DNA of 64,000 bases, taken from assembly GCA_948567375.1 (NCBI GenBank), contig OX419755.1:40677001-40741000 (forward strand). The letters run 5' to 3'. The notes under the pieces are model-generated. The model did no database searches and had not been told where the DNA came from. It was given only the letters and a program-made list of their open reading frames with translations. Shown piece after piece: positions 25,674 through 37,545 of the stretch (position 1 is its first letter; each line of letters starts with the position of its first letter). This DNA comes from Lunularia cruciata. Taxonomy: Eukaryota; Streptophyta; Marchantiopsida; Lunulariales; Lunulariaceae. The position numbers were made by a program, and so were the translations under genes.

Positions 25674-27936
25674 CTACTGAATCACCCTTTCCCCTTCCGC
25701 ACAAGTTCCAATGTGGATTTTCAAATCTCCAGGGTTAACTTCCCTTACCCTGCAGCATTGCCTCCGTGGATTCTGCGCAAAATTAACAAGCTCATGACTG
25801 TTATTATCAGTTCCTTTTATGTCATTTGCTTTGGATTTGGTAGATGTACAGCGAGCAAATTCAATCTCTAGACTTGAAGATGCTGAAGCAAACTTGAATT
25901 TGACAAAGGAGCCTTGCAATAAGGAGAACACATACCTGAAACCACTCTATGCCTATGGGCTCAGCTGTAACAAATATTTTATCAACAAGGGACATCGGCA
26001 TAAGCTTCTCCTGGCAACTTCGAACTCTATTTGGCCTTTCAACTTTCACATATGCAGTAAAGCTCATACTATCGTTCAGCTTTTTCGCATCAACCATATA
26101 GAAATTTGCCGGTTCATCACAGATCTCCCGAGGCCTCGGTCGAGTATTCATTGGGAAGGCATAAGATTCTCTTCTATGGTGCCAACTCGTGAAAGTGAGC
26201 TGAGGTACTTCAAGCTCATGTGGGGGAATAAACCCCTTGTAAACCTGGACAATGTATCCCCAAGATATGGAGAAGGACCACTGGTTTTCGGCGCTGTAGC
26301 ACATGGATTGCTGAAGGATGTTGTGTGGACCAGCTCTGATTGCCTTCGTGAGCCTTTTCAATCCTTGAGCACGGTTCGTGCCAGGAAACAGAGGAAAAAT
26401 GGCTTCAATGTGATGTATGGAGACAATTGGAGTCAACGGGTGTGCGGCAAGGAATCCACTGAGATCTCCCATCAGATCGACCTGCCTCAGGACACCACAA
26501 CATATCCACAACTCAAAAATATTGCACATCAACCTCAAAAGAATAAAATTTACAGTAAGTAAGCCTTCCAACTGATGAGCGCTAACAAACTTTGCGAATA
26601 CATCACCATCGCTGCTAGTGTAGGAGTTCTTGAGATATGAAATAAACAAAGCTAACTCCACAGACGGCACTGAGGAGTCGCATACACCAGTTCCCAGATA
26701 TCCCTTCATTATTTGAGCAGGGACTGATCCAGGCCTGCAATTGCGACGAAGGATAGTCTGCGGTCCTCAGAGGTGTGGATGAATATTTACAAATCCGGGA
26801 TTCATGCAAGATATGAGTAGCCGCTGTATGCTTGTGCATAAAACTCGAGTTATATATTATCTTTCAGACTGCATCAACGGACTTCGTCATTGTTGAAGAT
26901 CGAAGAGGGGGGGACATCAGGGTGAAATGAAGCAGTCGGCAGAACTTACTCAATGTTACCCAATTCTACCTGCTACAATTTCTTGGATCTAGGGGAAGAC
27001 TATGGACGGTAAAGGACCCACCTGGTGAAACCCACCCTCCTTCGTAAGTGGAACGCCAAGCTCACTCATACAGGCCTTCATACGGTCATCACTGCCAAAC
27101 AACCAAGTATACCGATGTAAACAGTCGTCCTGCATCTCCGACAACGCCTTTGCAAGAGGATAGCTGATAGCAAACCCTCCACCTCCGTAGGCCATGTTAT
27201 AGCTGAAAAGCTGATTTTGGATGTGATCCTCGGAATTGCTTCCAATGTACCAAAACTTTCTATGATCATACTTGCTCAGAACCCTAACCAAGTTGTCCGT
27301 AAAGAAGAAGGTATCATCATCTCCCAGTACAAACCAGTCCACATTGTCCAATCCCAGTCTGAACGTCTCAGAGACGATGCGAGAAATCCGAATGGCATCC
27401 CTCCGACCCTTTCTATGCGTATACTTAATATGTGAATAATCTCCCGAGACTTTGTAAGGAGGATCACCCACAGTCCAGTTCTCTCCTAGATCACGGTCTG
27501 TCCAAATGTTACCCCTCGTCTCTGGAGTCCACCATAGTTTCAGAAACTGGCTTCGATTGGTCCACATGTCCGCAGAAGCTCCTATACCAAACACAATGCG
27601 GTCAATGTTTGTCGGTTCCAATCCACTGCTAAGCCCTCTGGATTCGTCCATCATCGTTTCATTCACGAAACTGTTAACCTGAGGGTGGTTGAAGCCTTTC
27701 TGAATCCGCGGTTCTCTCGATGAATTGTATAAGGAGCAGTCTGCCTCTGCGCAGTAAGGAGAGCCATAGGTCCAGCAAGGATGGCTACTCAGGAGAAGCA
27801 AAACCACATATAAACAAGAACACAGACACCCAATTCCAATGACCAAAGTCAGACGTGAGGCCAGCATCCCCACAACTCGTTCCACCCTCCCCGTCCATCT
27901 GGAGTTTACAGGTTTCCCATGCTTGCTAGAAACCAT
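25674..27936 (-). CDS. DUF604 / GT31-like (Fringe-like) glycosyltransferase, three exons
   Basis: A predicted type II Golgi-type membrane protein of 519 residues. Exon 1 is 27,936-27,022 (305 codons), exon 2 is 26,481-25,936 (182 codons) and exon 3 is 25,772-25,674 (32 codons plus TAG). Introns of 540 and 163 bp begin GTGGGT and GTATGT and end GCAG, both in phase 0. Joining them restores family blocks across each junction: 'GGFHQ' to 'VDLMGDLSGFLAAHP', and 'EWFQ' to 'NPRRQCCRV'. The N-terminus has a basic cytosolic segment, then a membrane anchor at about 29-50. Residues 113-142 hold the IVFGIGAS...LWW block, and 205-208 hold GDDD, the metal/nucleotide-sugar DxD site. A GGGGFAIS block lies at 251-258. 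Plant DUF604 proteins are related to Fringe and beta-1,3-galactosyltransferases, but their acceptor is mostly unknown, so the substrate is not assigned. All family blocks are intact, so the gene looks functional. A 247-codon antisense frame over exon 2 is a shadow. Confidence 0.93.
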
Positions 27937-28900
27937 TATGGGGACTCTTCAGAAACTACTCAGATTCCACTACAGCACAAAGAGCAGCTGTGCATCAGTG
28001 GCCACCACCTCGGGGAAAAAATCTGGTTTAGATTGATACCAGTGTGGCAAAACCTCTATTTGCATTGTTTTGCACTCATCAGGTACGGAGATTTTGCATC
28101 GATAAATCTCGAGGAACACATTGTCATCAGTTTTTCCAGTCGATTGTGACAGACGCCCCCAATTACCGAGCCCGTTACAGAAGCTGAACAGACCCAGCCG
28201 TAAAAATCCCTCGAGCTACAGTCGATGACTCCTAGTCCAGCCTTGGGTAAAGAGAAAAGGTAAAATGTTTGTGGCTAGTACCAGAGGAGACGACCAAAAA
28301 GAGGTAAATCAACCCCGTTGGAGACTGGAGAATGATACCGCGCAGAAAAAGACCGTAGAAAAAGACTGAACAAACCCACAGCCCCGTACTACGAAGTTAC
28401 CAGGGCAGATGACTGAAGAATCGCTCACAGACTGGGTTTTCATATGAGCGGCTGCGATCAAATGAGGAAGAAGGACCGAAAGGAAATTATACCGAATAAA
28501 ACGGACAGTTCTAAACGCGCTGCAGGAACGGAAAGCAAAAATTGGTGATTGTACACACAGATCTCGTTGGACATAGGTGCCGCAACAAGGCGGTAGTCTT
28601 CTACTCCGACGCAATGAGAGAACTAATCTCACTGGAACCCGACACTCGAAAAGTTAAAGAGAAGAGAATAAAGGCAACGTGGTAGAGGAGGGGATCCTTT
28701 TCCGCGACTTGCTGCTTATGGAGAAACTAATATGGTGTGTCCGACACGGGTTGACGAGTTCAACAATCTGAGGGTGCACCAGCCTTGGAGAAGAGTTTTC
28801 CACAGCTTTCTGACATGTCATGAATCTCGTCTTTGAGCAAGTCCGAGAGTTCCACAAGACCAAATCATCCGCCTAGGCAATCTACTTCTACCTCTGTCTC
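27937..28900. promoter_or_regulatory. 5' flank of the DUF604 gene
   Basis: This sequence lies directly upstream of the ATG at 27,936 on the minus strand and must contain the 5' UTR and promoter. I cannot point to a TATA box or transcription start with confidence. The composition is near-balanced and no repeats are obvious. Open frames here (up to 107 codons on minus) show no family resemblance. Confidence 0.4.
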
Positions 28901-31900
28901 CCTTCTCTGTCTCTACTTAGCTCTTCCCCTGAGGTAAACAAAGCCATCATCCTCCATAGGCCGAGCGGGGACCGCAACATCCAGCAACGCACGACGGCTC
29001 TCTTCTAACCAACGCGTCATCCTTGCAAGGTCCTAAATTATAGTATTCAAATGATTCTCCGGGAACCTGCTTACGTCGCTTATTTCTCGGGAGACTGTTC
29101 ACGCGAAGCTGTGTTGCTCCCGGGGAAATCAGGAGTTGCCCGGCTTCAATAGGACCTTTCGGTATGTTTTCGTGCTACTATCGGGATGCTTGAGTACGCT
29201 TGCAGCACTTGCAAAGAAACGAGATTGATGCAAAGAGTCACACTAAATGCCGGGGAATTGCGTGCACGAAACGGTATATGACTAGTGACGTTGCTACGTT
29301 CGCGAAAAGGTCTTGTATTTCGGAATCTTGCATCGGAAAGAATCCCCAGCTTGTCGGGATTGTCCCAAAACTAGCCGGTTTCCAGAACGTACGAGCGCAT
29401 GTCTAAACAATTGAGTTTCTTCGGCACGTCCTGTCGGACCTACTCGAATTGGTAAAAAGGTAGGTGATGATAATAATCTCTTCGTCACCTTCCTGCAAAG
29501 CCTTCGACTCATAAAGGCTCCTGTCGAGCTGCTTTCCATTGACCTCCTGACTGCTCTCTGGTGCTGAAGGCCCATTTAAGAGTGTGGGACGATTGACTTC
29601 TGTGCGCCGTCGTCGAGTAGAGGTAGCCAACCTCGGCTGTGATTTGCAGATGGTAGATGGGGTCATCCGCCACGCTGAGTTTTCTACCCCGCTTCCAACT
29701 GTACGGCAGAGATTTCCCGTCATAACCCTTTGTCGCGAGGGCCAACTTACCGTCGATGAATGTGGATGAATCATATCCACCTGCGAGTACAGATTTGCAG
29801 TACCGTCGGGAGCAACGAAGGAGTGTGCCGTCGTTCATTTACTCCATCACCATCGCCGGATTCGAAAAAGTCCCGGTACACAACGTGGTGAAAATTAATG
29901 AGAATCGACATCTCCTGTCTATTACCTGGTACTCAGGAGAATTGGATGTGGACATTCTACTGTCCATGGGACTGAATATGCAGTTACTTACGCAATGTTC
30001 ACGGCTATCACAGTCACGCTTTTCGTTGCCATTTATGATTTCAGATGTGGTATCGATTGTGTTGGGAGGACGTGGCCCAGCTTAGAAGGATTCCTCTTCC
30101 AGGAGACGCAACTGAGTCAGACGGAGGAGCGGATCCAGCAAATTGATATTTCTGTTGGCAAATGATTCTCCTTGCACTCGTTCAGAGACCTCAATTGAAC
30201 GTCTCGTTACGATGACGAATGTAATTTACACAATTTTCTTGTAGTGAGTACGAGCTAGTGATTTCGATGCATCGAGCAAGTAACGATCCTGTTCACTGGT
30301 AGATGCCATCGCGCAGTAACTTGAACCTAGCCCTCCCTTCATAATCCTGGGGAAGTTGTCAGGTTTTAGGTCCGATTTTAAATCCAACGAATGGTCTCCA
30401 TTCATTCTTGGATAAAGTTATGACAGTAATCAACGTCAAGGAGGAAAAGGGCATCAACATCAAAGGGAAAGTCAAGCTTAAGGGGAACTGCTTTGGAAAT
30501 GTGCATTCAATCACATGGGAAATGCACTGAGACCAATACACCAAAAGGTTTGTCCAGCATACGCAGTGTAGAAGCGCAAGGATTTTCTATATACGAAAAG
30601 TTGAACGTCCCCATTCAGATTTTTCAGGCCCTGCTTTTATATTTCTGGAGTTCTTGAACATATAGACCCTGCGGACAAGACCTTAGTAAGATTAATCACA
30701 TCCTTCTCTTGTCAATCTCCAGCAATTTCCATCCATTTCTTCTCACCGTGCGTTCTATGTGCAAAAGCAAGCTCAAGAATCTAGACGCCTGTAGCGTCTT
30801 TCCATTCAATCTGTGAGCATCCGTTCAGTGAATGTTTGTATATCCTCCTATGTTGTGCGAACAATAGGGTTTTCTTTCTTTCGGAAGATAAGCATGCGAG
30901 GAGTTGCTTTGCTTCGCATCAAATATAATAACTCAGACAATATCAAGTAGAGAGAAAAGCATAGTGAGAAAGTTTTGCATTCATTTTGTTACGAAAAGGT
31001 AGAGAACAGGTACATGTACTTAGGATACATTGATGAGAAACCACGTAAGAAACCAGGGACCACAAGACAGAACATTCATCTGGTGATTCTTGCAGTCGGA
31101 AGATGGAGAATCTTAAAAATGTTGTAGTCACCTCTCCCCCTTCAAACGAGACCATAAATGTTGCACGTCTTGAGACAAAGTGTCCAAAGTGGATGGGGTC
31201 GCATTTCTATGTCTAACCCGAAAGAAACTCAAGTTGGAGTGATAATATTCCGTGACGTTATACAACTTCTGATTGACTCAGGTGCTATATAAAACTTTTT
31301 GTTTCGCATGCAAGATCGCTGTTCCCGAGGGGAAGAGAGAACCTCTAACCACAAGGGGTTCGATGCTGTATACAGCAACGGTAAATTCTGGAGGAGGAAG
31401 AAATCAGGATCGTGGATGAACATTGAAAGAAACCAGATAGCAAAGAAAAGATGAGACTAAAAGATACTCTTTGTTTCCCGCATGGAAATTGTCTATCTGA
31501 GGGCAAAGAGAAAATATCTCTGTATAATAAGATTTTTAAATAAATACTGTTAATCGTAAACATTGTTTATCCAACTATCAGAATCTACTGGTAGACCAAG
31601 TCAACTGAGGACATAATGCACTGAGGTATTACACCTGTGGGAACATAAAATATATTTCACATTGGAAAGGCCACCACTACGTAAGACAAAGAATCAGCAT
31701 GGCCAAGCACAATCTGATTCTTCAGAAGTCCTCATTACAGTAACATCCAACACATCGAGCGCATGGTTCAGTAAAAGAGCGCACACGGTTCACTTTCGCA
31801 CACTATTGTTTCCAAAGGTAGTGGGGAACAGGCAAATCGTGCAGCTCGACCGCTTTAGATTACACCAATATTAATATCAAGTTCTAAACATTTTTGAATC
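28901..31900. other. Moderately GC-rich sequence without a recognised gene
   Basis: This stretch is clearly less AT-rich than the DNA beyond 31.9 kb. The longest frames are minus-strand 29,509-29,838 (109 codons) and 29,403-29,780 (125 codons, another frame), and plus-strand 29,756-30,085 (109 codons). They overlap each other and none matches a family I know. It may hold an extended promoter, a decayed gene, or exons of a lineage-specific gene. I see no motif that decides. Confidence 0.4.
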
Positions 31901-32321
31901 CTTAATATATTTTAAATATGTTTATTTTAATTGAATGGATTACTTTGTTTCTTCTTTGTTTATGGCATTTTTGCTGTGCTTGCAAAGGTAAAGGACCTGT
32001 CCAACTACACAAGATTGACATCCTTGCTATACAGTCCTCTTGAGTCTCTTCCATAAGTCTAGGTAAAGCCTGTCACTCAAGGAATAAAATCAAGAATACA
32101 TATTTGCGAACATACTTCTTAGTTACAACAGAGTGGCTTTTAGCTCGCAAAACATAAAAAAGAAGTGACTTATCCTATACATCGAAGCAACTACTCAAAA
32201 TACAGATAATGATGCATAAGTTAAACAACTTATTTGACATCTTTTGATCACTTATCCAAAAGTTAAATGGACACTACTGTTGATTATAGGAGTGTCCTTA
32301 ACATTATTTGGTGTAAGTGGA

Positions 32322-32427
32322 GTTCTTGAAATTGGTTTCATGCAAAATACTACTTGGAGTTAAATTTGGAGTAATTTGGAGTAAAAGGGGTCTCATTTTA
32401 CTCCAAATTACTTACGGTATCAAGAAC
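32322..32427. repeat. Nested palindromic foldback
   Basis: A perfect 17-bp inverted repeat (32,370-32,386 with 32,396-32,412; core TTTGGAGTAAAA) has a 9-nt loop. It is enclosed by a second perfect 8-bp inverted pair (GTTCTTGA at 32,322-32,329 and TCAAGAAC at 32,420-32,427). The sequence 'ttggagt' is reiterated in the 5' arm. It could be a small MITE or a hairpin formed by local inversion. Confidence 0.6.
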
Positions 32428-33019
32428 ATCTATTGTTAATAAAGAATTGTGAAAGATCATAAATGATAAATTATTTGATGCTCATGTTGTTACCAAATTT
32501 ACAATTATCTTGTAAATATCCTTATATCTTAAATAGTATGCATGGAATTTGTTAGTTTAAAGTCTCAAGAGAGGTTTATAAGAAAATATGTAAATATTCA
32601 CAAAGCACACTAGCAAAATTTCTAATGTACTTATTGTGTCCACATTTATTGTTACAAGAATAATCTCTATGCTCTTCATTCATTTCAAAATGTTCCAAGC
32701 CTTCCAAACACTTGCCTTTAGAGCAATCATACAATTTTTCTATACCTTTGAAGCTTCAATACAATGCATAAAGGAGACATGAGATTCAAAAGCTATCTAG
32801 ATAACTTTGAAACCAATTCATTTGTTAGATTACATAAACTTCAATAAGTATTGTTGTTTTAAGGGTAGAGATATCCATTTAAAATTTTAGAGCAAGAAAT
32901 CTTTAATGATGCATAATGGAATCTGAAAGTGGAAGTTTGACAATGACAATGGAAAGAAGGAGAGCTTGATTTGTCTTGATTAGCAATTTTCAGTAGAACT
33001 TACAACAAAGACTAGGTGT

Positions 33020-33534
33020 TGTAATACCATTAGCTATACAAATTAGCTATAGGTGAAAGGTGGCTTTGTAATATCTTTAGAGATGTTGTACATGATCAGA
33101 TAGAGGAGTCAACAAAAGAGGATTTCCACTAATAGTGCAGAGGCCAAAAACCCACCAAAAACATTACAACCAATTTTGGAGGCCTAAATGAAGGAATTAG
33201 TCCTAAAAAATATAAATTTATAATCCTGGAGGGAAAAAGGTGTTGCCTTTCCCTCCTCATTTGTCTCATTAAGATCTTTCCAATGGTACTTCTTCCATGC
33301 TATTCTGAGCGTCCTACAGAAAAGATTCACCAAGATTCCCTTTTGGTCACACTTGTTTAACCAACCAAATAAGACAAGGATCTACATGTCACCAATCTAT
33401 GCATCTAATGTAAGGGTGTAGCTCCCTTGGAGTGGATTCTCTTTGCTATATAATCAAGACAAGGTGCTCCTTTGAGTGCATCCTAGTTATTTGGGAGTTC
33501 CAATCTTGTGTGCTTGTGTCTTTGTGCTGTTATA
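33020..33534 (+). mobile_element. Solo LTR, 515 bp, short diverged subfamily
   Basis: It starts TGTAATACC and ends near TGTTATA, flanked by the perfect 5-bp duplication GGTGT (33,015-33,019 and 33,535-33,539). It is related to the 738-bp LTR at 36,808: the same order of 'ttggaggcctaaa.g.a..aatta', 'cctttcc.tcct', a 'ccaacca.ata.ga' block, a ctatataat TATA region and 'aaggtgctcc'. It is more diverged and has only one copy of the segment that is duplicated in the 738-bp LTRs. Confidence 0.82.
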
Positions 33535-33769
33535 GGTGTACAGAAAAATATTTTTGCTAAAAAAGCTATATAATTTTCTTCTAATTAAGCAAACAAGTAT
33601 CATTTTGAGGATCTAAGGAAAAGAATTTTATTTTTCTTTTAATTATTTTCACTGAGTAAGATTCTTTGATCATTTGTCTTGGTTTCAATTGGAGATAGCT
33701 TTTGAATTGTGATCTTGTCTAATAGTAATATTGAGATATTAACCTTAAATAGAAGAGGTAGTGATTTTT

Positions 33770-34200
33770 GTAGATAGTAAAAATTTTAAAAGATAGTATG
33801 CTAGAAAATTGTAGAGGATACTCCAAAGAGTACCTATGAAATTTATAAAGGAAATTTAGAAAGTATTTAGGAAACTTCTCAAGGCTTTGTTAGGATAATA
33901 AGGTTCATCAAAAGCCTTTTTGGGTTGTAAAATACTGAGAAATTTTTTAATGGATTGATTAACTTGGCTAAGAAGTTAATCATTAAGTATAACAAGAAGC
34001 AAGCTTGTATCTAGCTCAACTATAAACCATAGTACATAGTGTCATCTTAAGAATCTTGGAGTTTATTCCATTCAATTCTTGATCCATCTCTTCTTGATCC
34101 TCTTTACTTGTTCTCTTGGACTTTTAAGATCTACATTGATAATGGAGCAAGAATGGGATGGATGTAATCTATGGTCATCTTTAACAACCATCTTTGAATC
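33770..34200 (+). repeat. Possible relic of a chromovirus LTR/PBS junction
   Basis: Near 34,140 the sequence 'gagcaagaatgggatggatg' closely follows the leader after the primer-binding site of the chromovirus at 47.5 kb ('gagcaggaatgggatggatg'). It is preceded by 'ctacattgataatg' in place of 'ttacattggtatca'. Upstream, 'aggaaacttctcaaggcttt' resembles LTR sequence. The rest is too diverged to align by eye, so boundaries are approximate. Confidence 0.35.
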
Positions 34201-35192
34201 GTTGGTTTTTTGCATCCAAGTGATGTATATAATATCTTTTTCATCAATTGATAATGTACTCTTTTGTTTGATTTTCTTTGCTGCTACTCTTAGGTCAAAT
34301 AAACCTTTGATGCTTCCAAATGTGTAATTTAAGTGCATAAAAAAATTCCAATATTTTACTTCAAGGTAAAGTAGCTTTTAAGTCTCTTTCTATTTTATGT
34401 GTATTGAATTATTATTAAAATGGTTAATCATCATACCTCATAAAGACTGCTTAAGTGGGATATAACAAAAACACAACTAGCATGCTAGTAAAAGACTTCA
34501 TATGCAAGTCCTAACTAATTGCTCTTAATTTTGAGTACCATAATATGATTAATTTCACTCATAATTTTTCACTAGTTGTTGTAAGCTTACTTTTTTACTT
34601 GTTGTAAACAAAAATCTTCAATAATTACTCTTGACTTCACCTAGAAGTTTATGCATAATTTTGACCACAATTTTTCATTAACTACTTTATTGATCAATAT
34701 ACTTGACTTTGTTAGAGTTCTAACTTTAGTTTGACTAACCAAAGATAAAAACCTCTTTCATTTAACCATAAAATTTTTGTAGAGTCATTCTAAATTTACA
34801 ACTAACACTAATGAGAGAAAATTGTTTGAGATAACGTTCAGAATCCATACATACAAACCCCACAAAAAATTGATACTTACACAAGATGTATGTAAATCAC
34901 CTCCCATGAGGCTCCATCCATGGGAAAATAGGAGAGTACTTGATTAATGCTATAAGAAATCACATGAAAATAGCAGGCTTACAGAACCAAGCTCCTATCC
35001 TATCATTTGAAAGTGCAACCGTTAATTGGTTGCTTTATCAAGCTCTCCACAGACCAGAGATTTAAGGTGAGGTTTGTTGAAGGGTTTTCATAAACCCTTT
35101 AGCAAGAAGCTATAACAAGTAGTTCTAGTGAGTCCTCATTGAACTCACCTTACATGGATCATACACAAGATATTACCTTAGTTAGTCTAACT

Positions 35193-36371
35193 AACTAGGA
35201 GTTAACACAAGACCTGAGTAAAACTACCTAACAAACTATCCCTTGACTTTGGTCTTGACGTTTTTAAACTTTTGCTATGTACATGCTCATCATGTGGTGA
35301 TCCTAGAAAGAACCTAACATTTAAGGTCTCCCTATAACAAGGGTTAACTATAATCTAAAACCATAGCCAATAAATTGGATAGACTAAACATAAACCAAAA
35401 TATTTAAACAAGTCTATTGTACTACTCTTTGTGCAAAATCTGCAACTTCACACAATGTTATTCAAACTCTCCAAAGGAATAATCTTGATAAATACATTAC
35501 CTGGATTTAGTTTCCTATCAATCTTGAATAGTTAGATCTTCTTCTCAAAGATGGCATCTTTGATACAAATGATATTTGACATCAATGTGCTTTGTCCTAC
35601 CATCTATCACCTTGATTCTCTACAAGATGTAAAGCACTTTGACTATTATAGTGAAGATTGATTTTCTCTTGATTCAATCCCAAATCAATGATTAGTTAAC
35701 TCAACCAGATTTCTTCTTTTGCTACTTCTGCTGCTGTCACATACTTGCCTTCTATAAAAGATAAAGTTACACAATTTTGCAATGTAGATCTCCAACTAAT
35801 TTAGCCACATGATAAAGTGAATGCATATCCAATTGTTTATCTTTGTCTATCCAATTCTTGTGCGTAATCTGAATCTACATAGCCTATTTGTGACCATGCT
35901 TGGTATGACTTGGCATCAAATAGTAGACAATACCTAAAAATCCACTTTACTGCCTCCCTATGAAGCTTTCCTAGATTGGACATATACCTACTCACCTTGC
36001 CTACAACATATGTTATGTCTGGCCTGATACATAACAACAAGTACATAAGACTGCCCACAACACTCTCATAAGGATTAGTAGACATCAAGCCTCTCTCAAC
36101 TGCATTTGTTGGACAAGCAGTTGGTGAAATCTTGAAATGTGGTGCTAATGCAATAACTATAGCTTTTTTATTTTCCATGTTGAACTTTGTAATTACCTTC
36201 TGTTTGTACATCTTTTGTGTTAGCATAATCTCCCTATCTAGTAATCCATAGGAATCTCTATGCCAAGAATTCTCTTGGCAACGCCCAAATCTTTCATGTT
36301 AATCTTGCACTAACTAACTAGGTAATACTAGGAGATAACACAAGACCTAAGTAAAACTACTGAACAGTTAG
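35193..36371 (-). pseudogene. Ty1/Copia reverse transcriptase and RNase H relic
   Basis: On the minus strand, from about 36,300 downward, broken frames give the Copia RT end: 'MKDLGVAKRILGIEI', then in the frame 36,226-35,837 'FNMENKKA', 'GSLMYLLLCIRPDITYVVG', 'SRYMSNLGKLHREAVKWI' and 'YVDSDYA'. The RNase H part continues to about 35,500 in other frames with stops. A 55-60-bp direct repeat (35,193-35,246 and 36,308-36,371, shared 'aacacaagacct.agtaaaactac') brackets the relic and may be what is left of its LTRs. If so, most of gag, protease and integrase has been deleted. Confidence 0.85.
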
Positions 36372-36399
36372 CTAGATGAGCCAATGATTCCCAAGTTGC

Positions 36400-36402
<3 letters not shown>

Positions 36403-36458
<56 letters not shown>
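36403..36458. repeat. (AT)n microsatellite, about 28 units
   Basis: An uninterrupted AT dinucleotide run of about 56 bp lies just outside the Copia relic. It could pair with itself to form a cruciform and is likely length-variable. Confidence 0.97.
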
Positions 36459-36462
<4 letters not shown>

Positions 36463-36807
36463 CATTGGACCATAAACTCAATCTTTTTGATGGTAGTAAA
36501 CTTATAATTGTTCTTTTAAGATTTGCTCAATCTTTCACTCACCTTCTTAAATTTTGGTAGATGGAACCCATACTTTTTCCAGAGAGATATGTAAAATATA
36601 AAATGTTATTTCATATGAGATGCAAATCCAAGCAATAATGCCATTCCTCTAACATGGACTCAAATGGTGAATAGGCCATTATACCATATTCTAATCTTCC
36701 ATCCCTATTAATATATAGGTGCATATACTTTGGTAAGGATATTATGATTATTAGAATAATTAGACTAACTTTCCAGACTTTTCATGATTGGCTTAAGTTA
36801 GTCATAG

Positions 36808-37545
36808 TGTAATACCAAGGGTTAGCCATATGATCTAGATGTGAAATTCGGTTTGGTAACATCTAGAATGATGTTATACATGATGGTAAAAATAGATCAG
36901 ATAGAAGTATCACCAAAAGAGTACTTCTACTAATAGGGCAGAAACCAAAATAGACTTGAGAACCTTAGAACCAATAGCTAGACATATGATTTACAGGTGA
37001 GAATTGGTTTGGTAACATCTAGAAGGATGTTACACATGATGGACTAAACAGATCAGAAAGAGGTATCACCAAAAGGGGACTTCTACTAATAGAGTAGGAA
37101 CCGAAATATGCCTGAAATCTTTGAAGGCAATTTCGGAGGCCTAAACGGATGAATTAGGCCTAAAAAATGTGCAAATTCCCCCCCAATGGAGGAAAGGTTG
37201 GCCTTTCCTCCTCCCTGGTTTGTCTCGTCGAGAGCTTTCCAACGGTACCTTACTCATGTGATTCTGAGATTCCTATAGGAAGATTCTCTAAAAGATTCCC
37301 TCCGGTCAAAGCTCGTTTGACCAACCAGATAGGACCTAGACCAGACAGGTCACCCATCCAAGTAAATAATCCAAGGGTGGAGCTTGCTGACATGTCACCT
37401 ATCTGTGTCCCTAATCCTATGGTGGAGTTTCCTTGGAGGAGATCCTCTTTGTCTATATAATAAAGAGAAGGTGCTCCCTTGGGGCATAGAATGTTTGAGT
37501 GTGCAATCTGTGTTTTCTCTCTTCTCTTGTCCTCGGAGTATTACA
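36808..37545 (+). mobile_element. Solo LTR, 738 bp, long subfamily
   Basis: It starts TGTAATACC and ends GTATTACA, flanked by the perfect duplication CATAG (36,803-36,807 and 37,546-37,550). It has the same length as the inverted copy at 7,647-8,384. A TATA-like TATATAA lies at about 37,454-37,460, marking the U3/R area. The 5' half has a tandem duplication of about 165 bp (both copies contain 'tttggtaacatctagaa' and 'acttctactaatag'). No internal retrotransposon sequence adjoins it, so it is a solo LTR. Whether the family is Copia or gypsy cannot be told from the LTR. Confidence 0.93.

Noticed and set aside
25819-26562. Plus-strand open frame of 247 codons
   Set aside because: It lies antisense to exon 2 of the DUF604 gene, whose translation matches the family and whose splice sites fit. 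The plus frame resembles nothing.
29403-29838. Overlapping minus-strand frames of 125 and 109 codons as genes
   Set aside because: They overlap in different frames, lack any recognised domain, and nothing such as splice sites or codon pattern favours either, so they are only mentioned within the intergenic entry.
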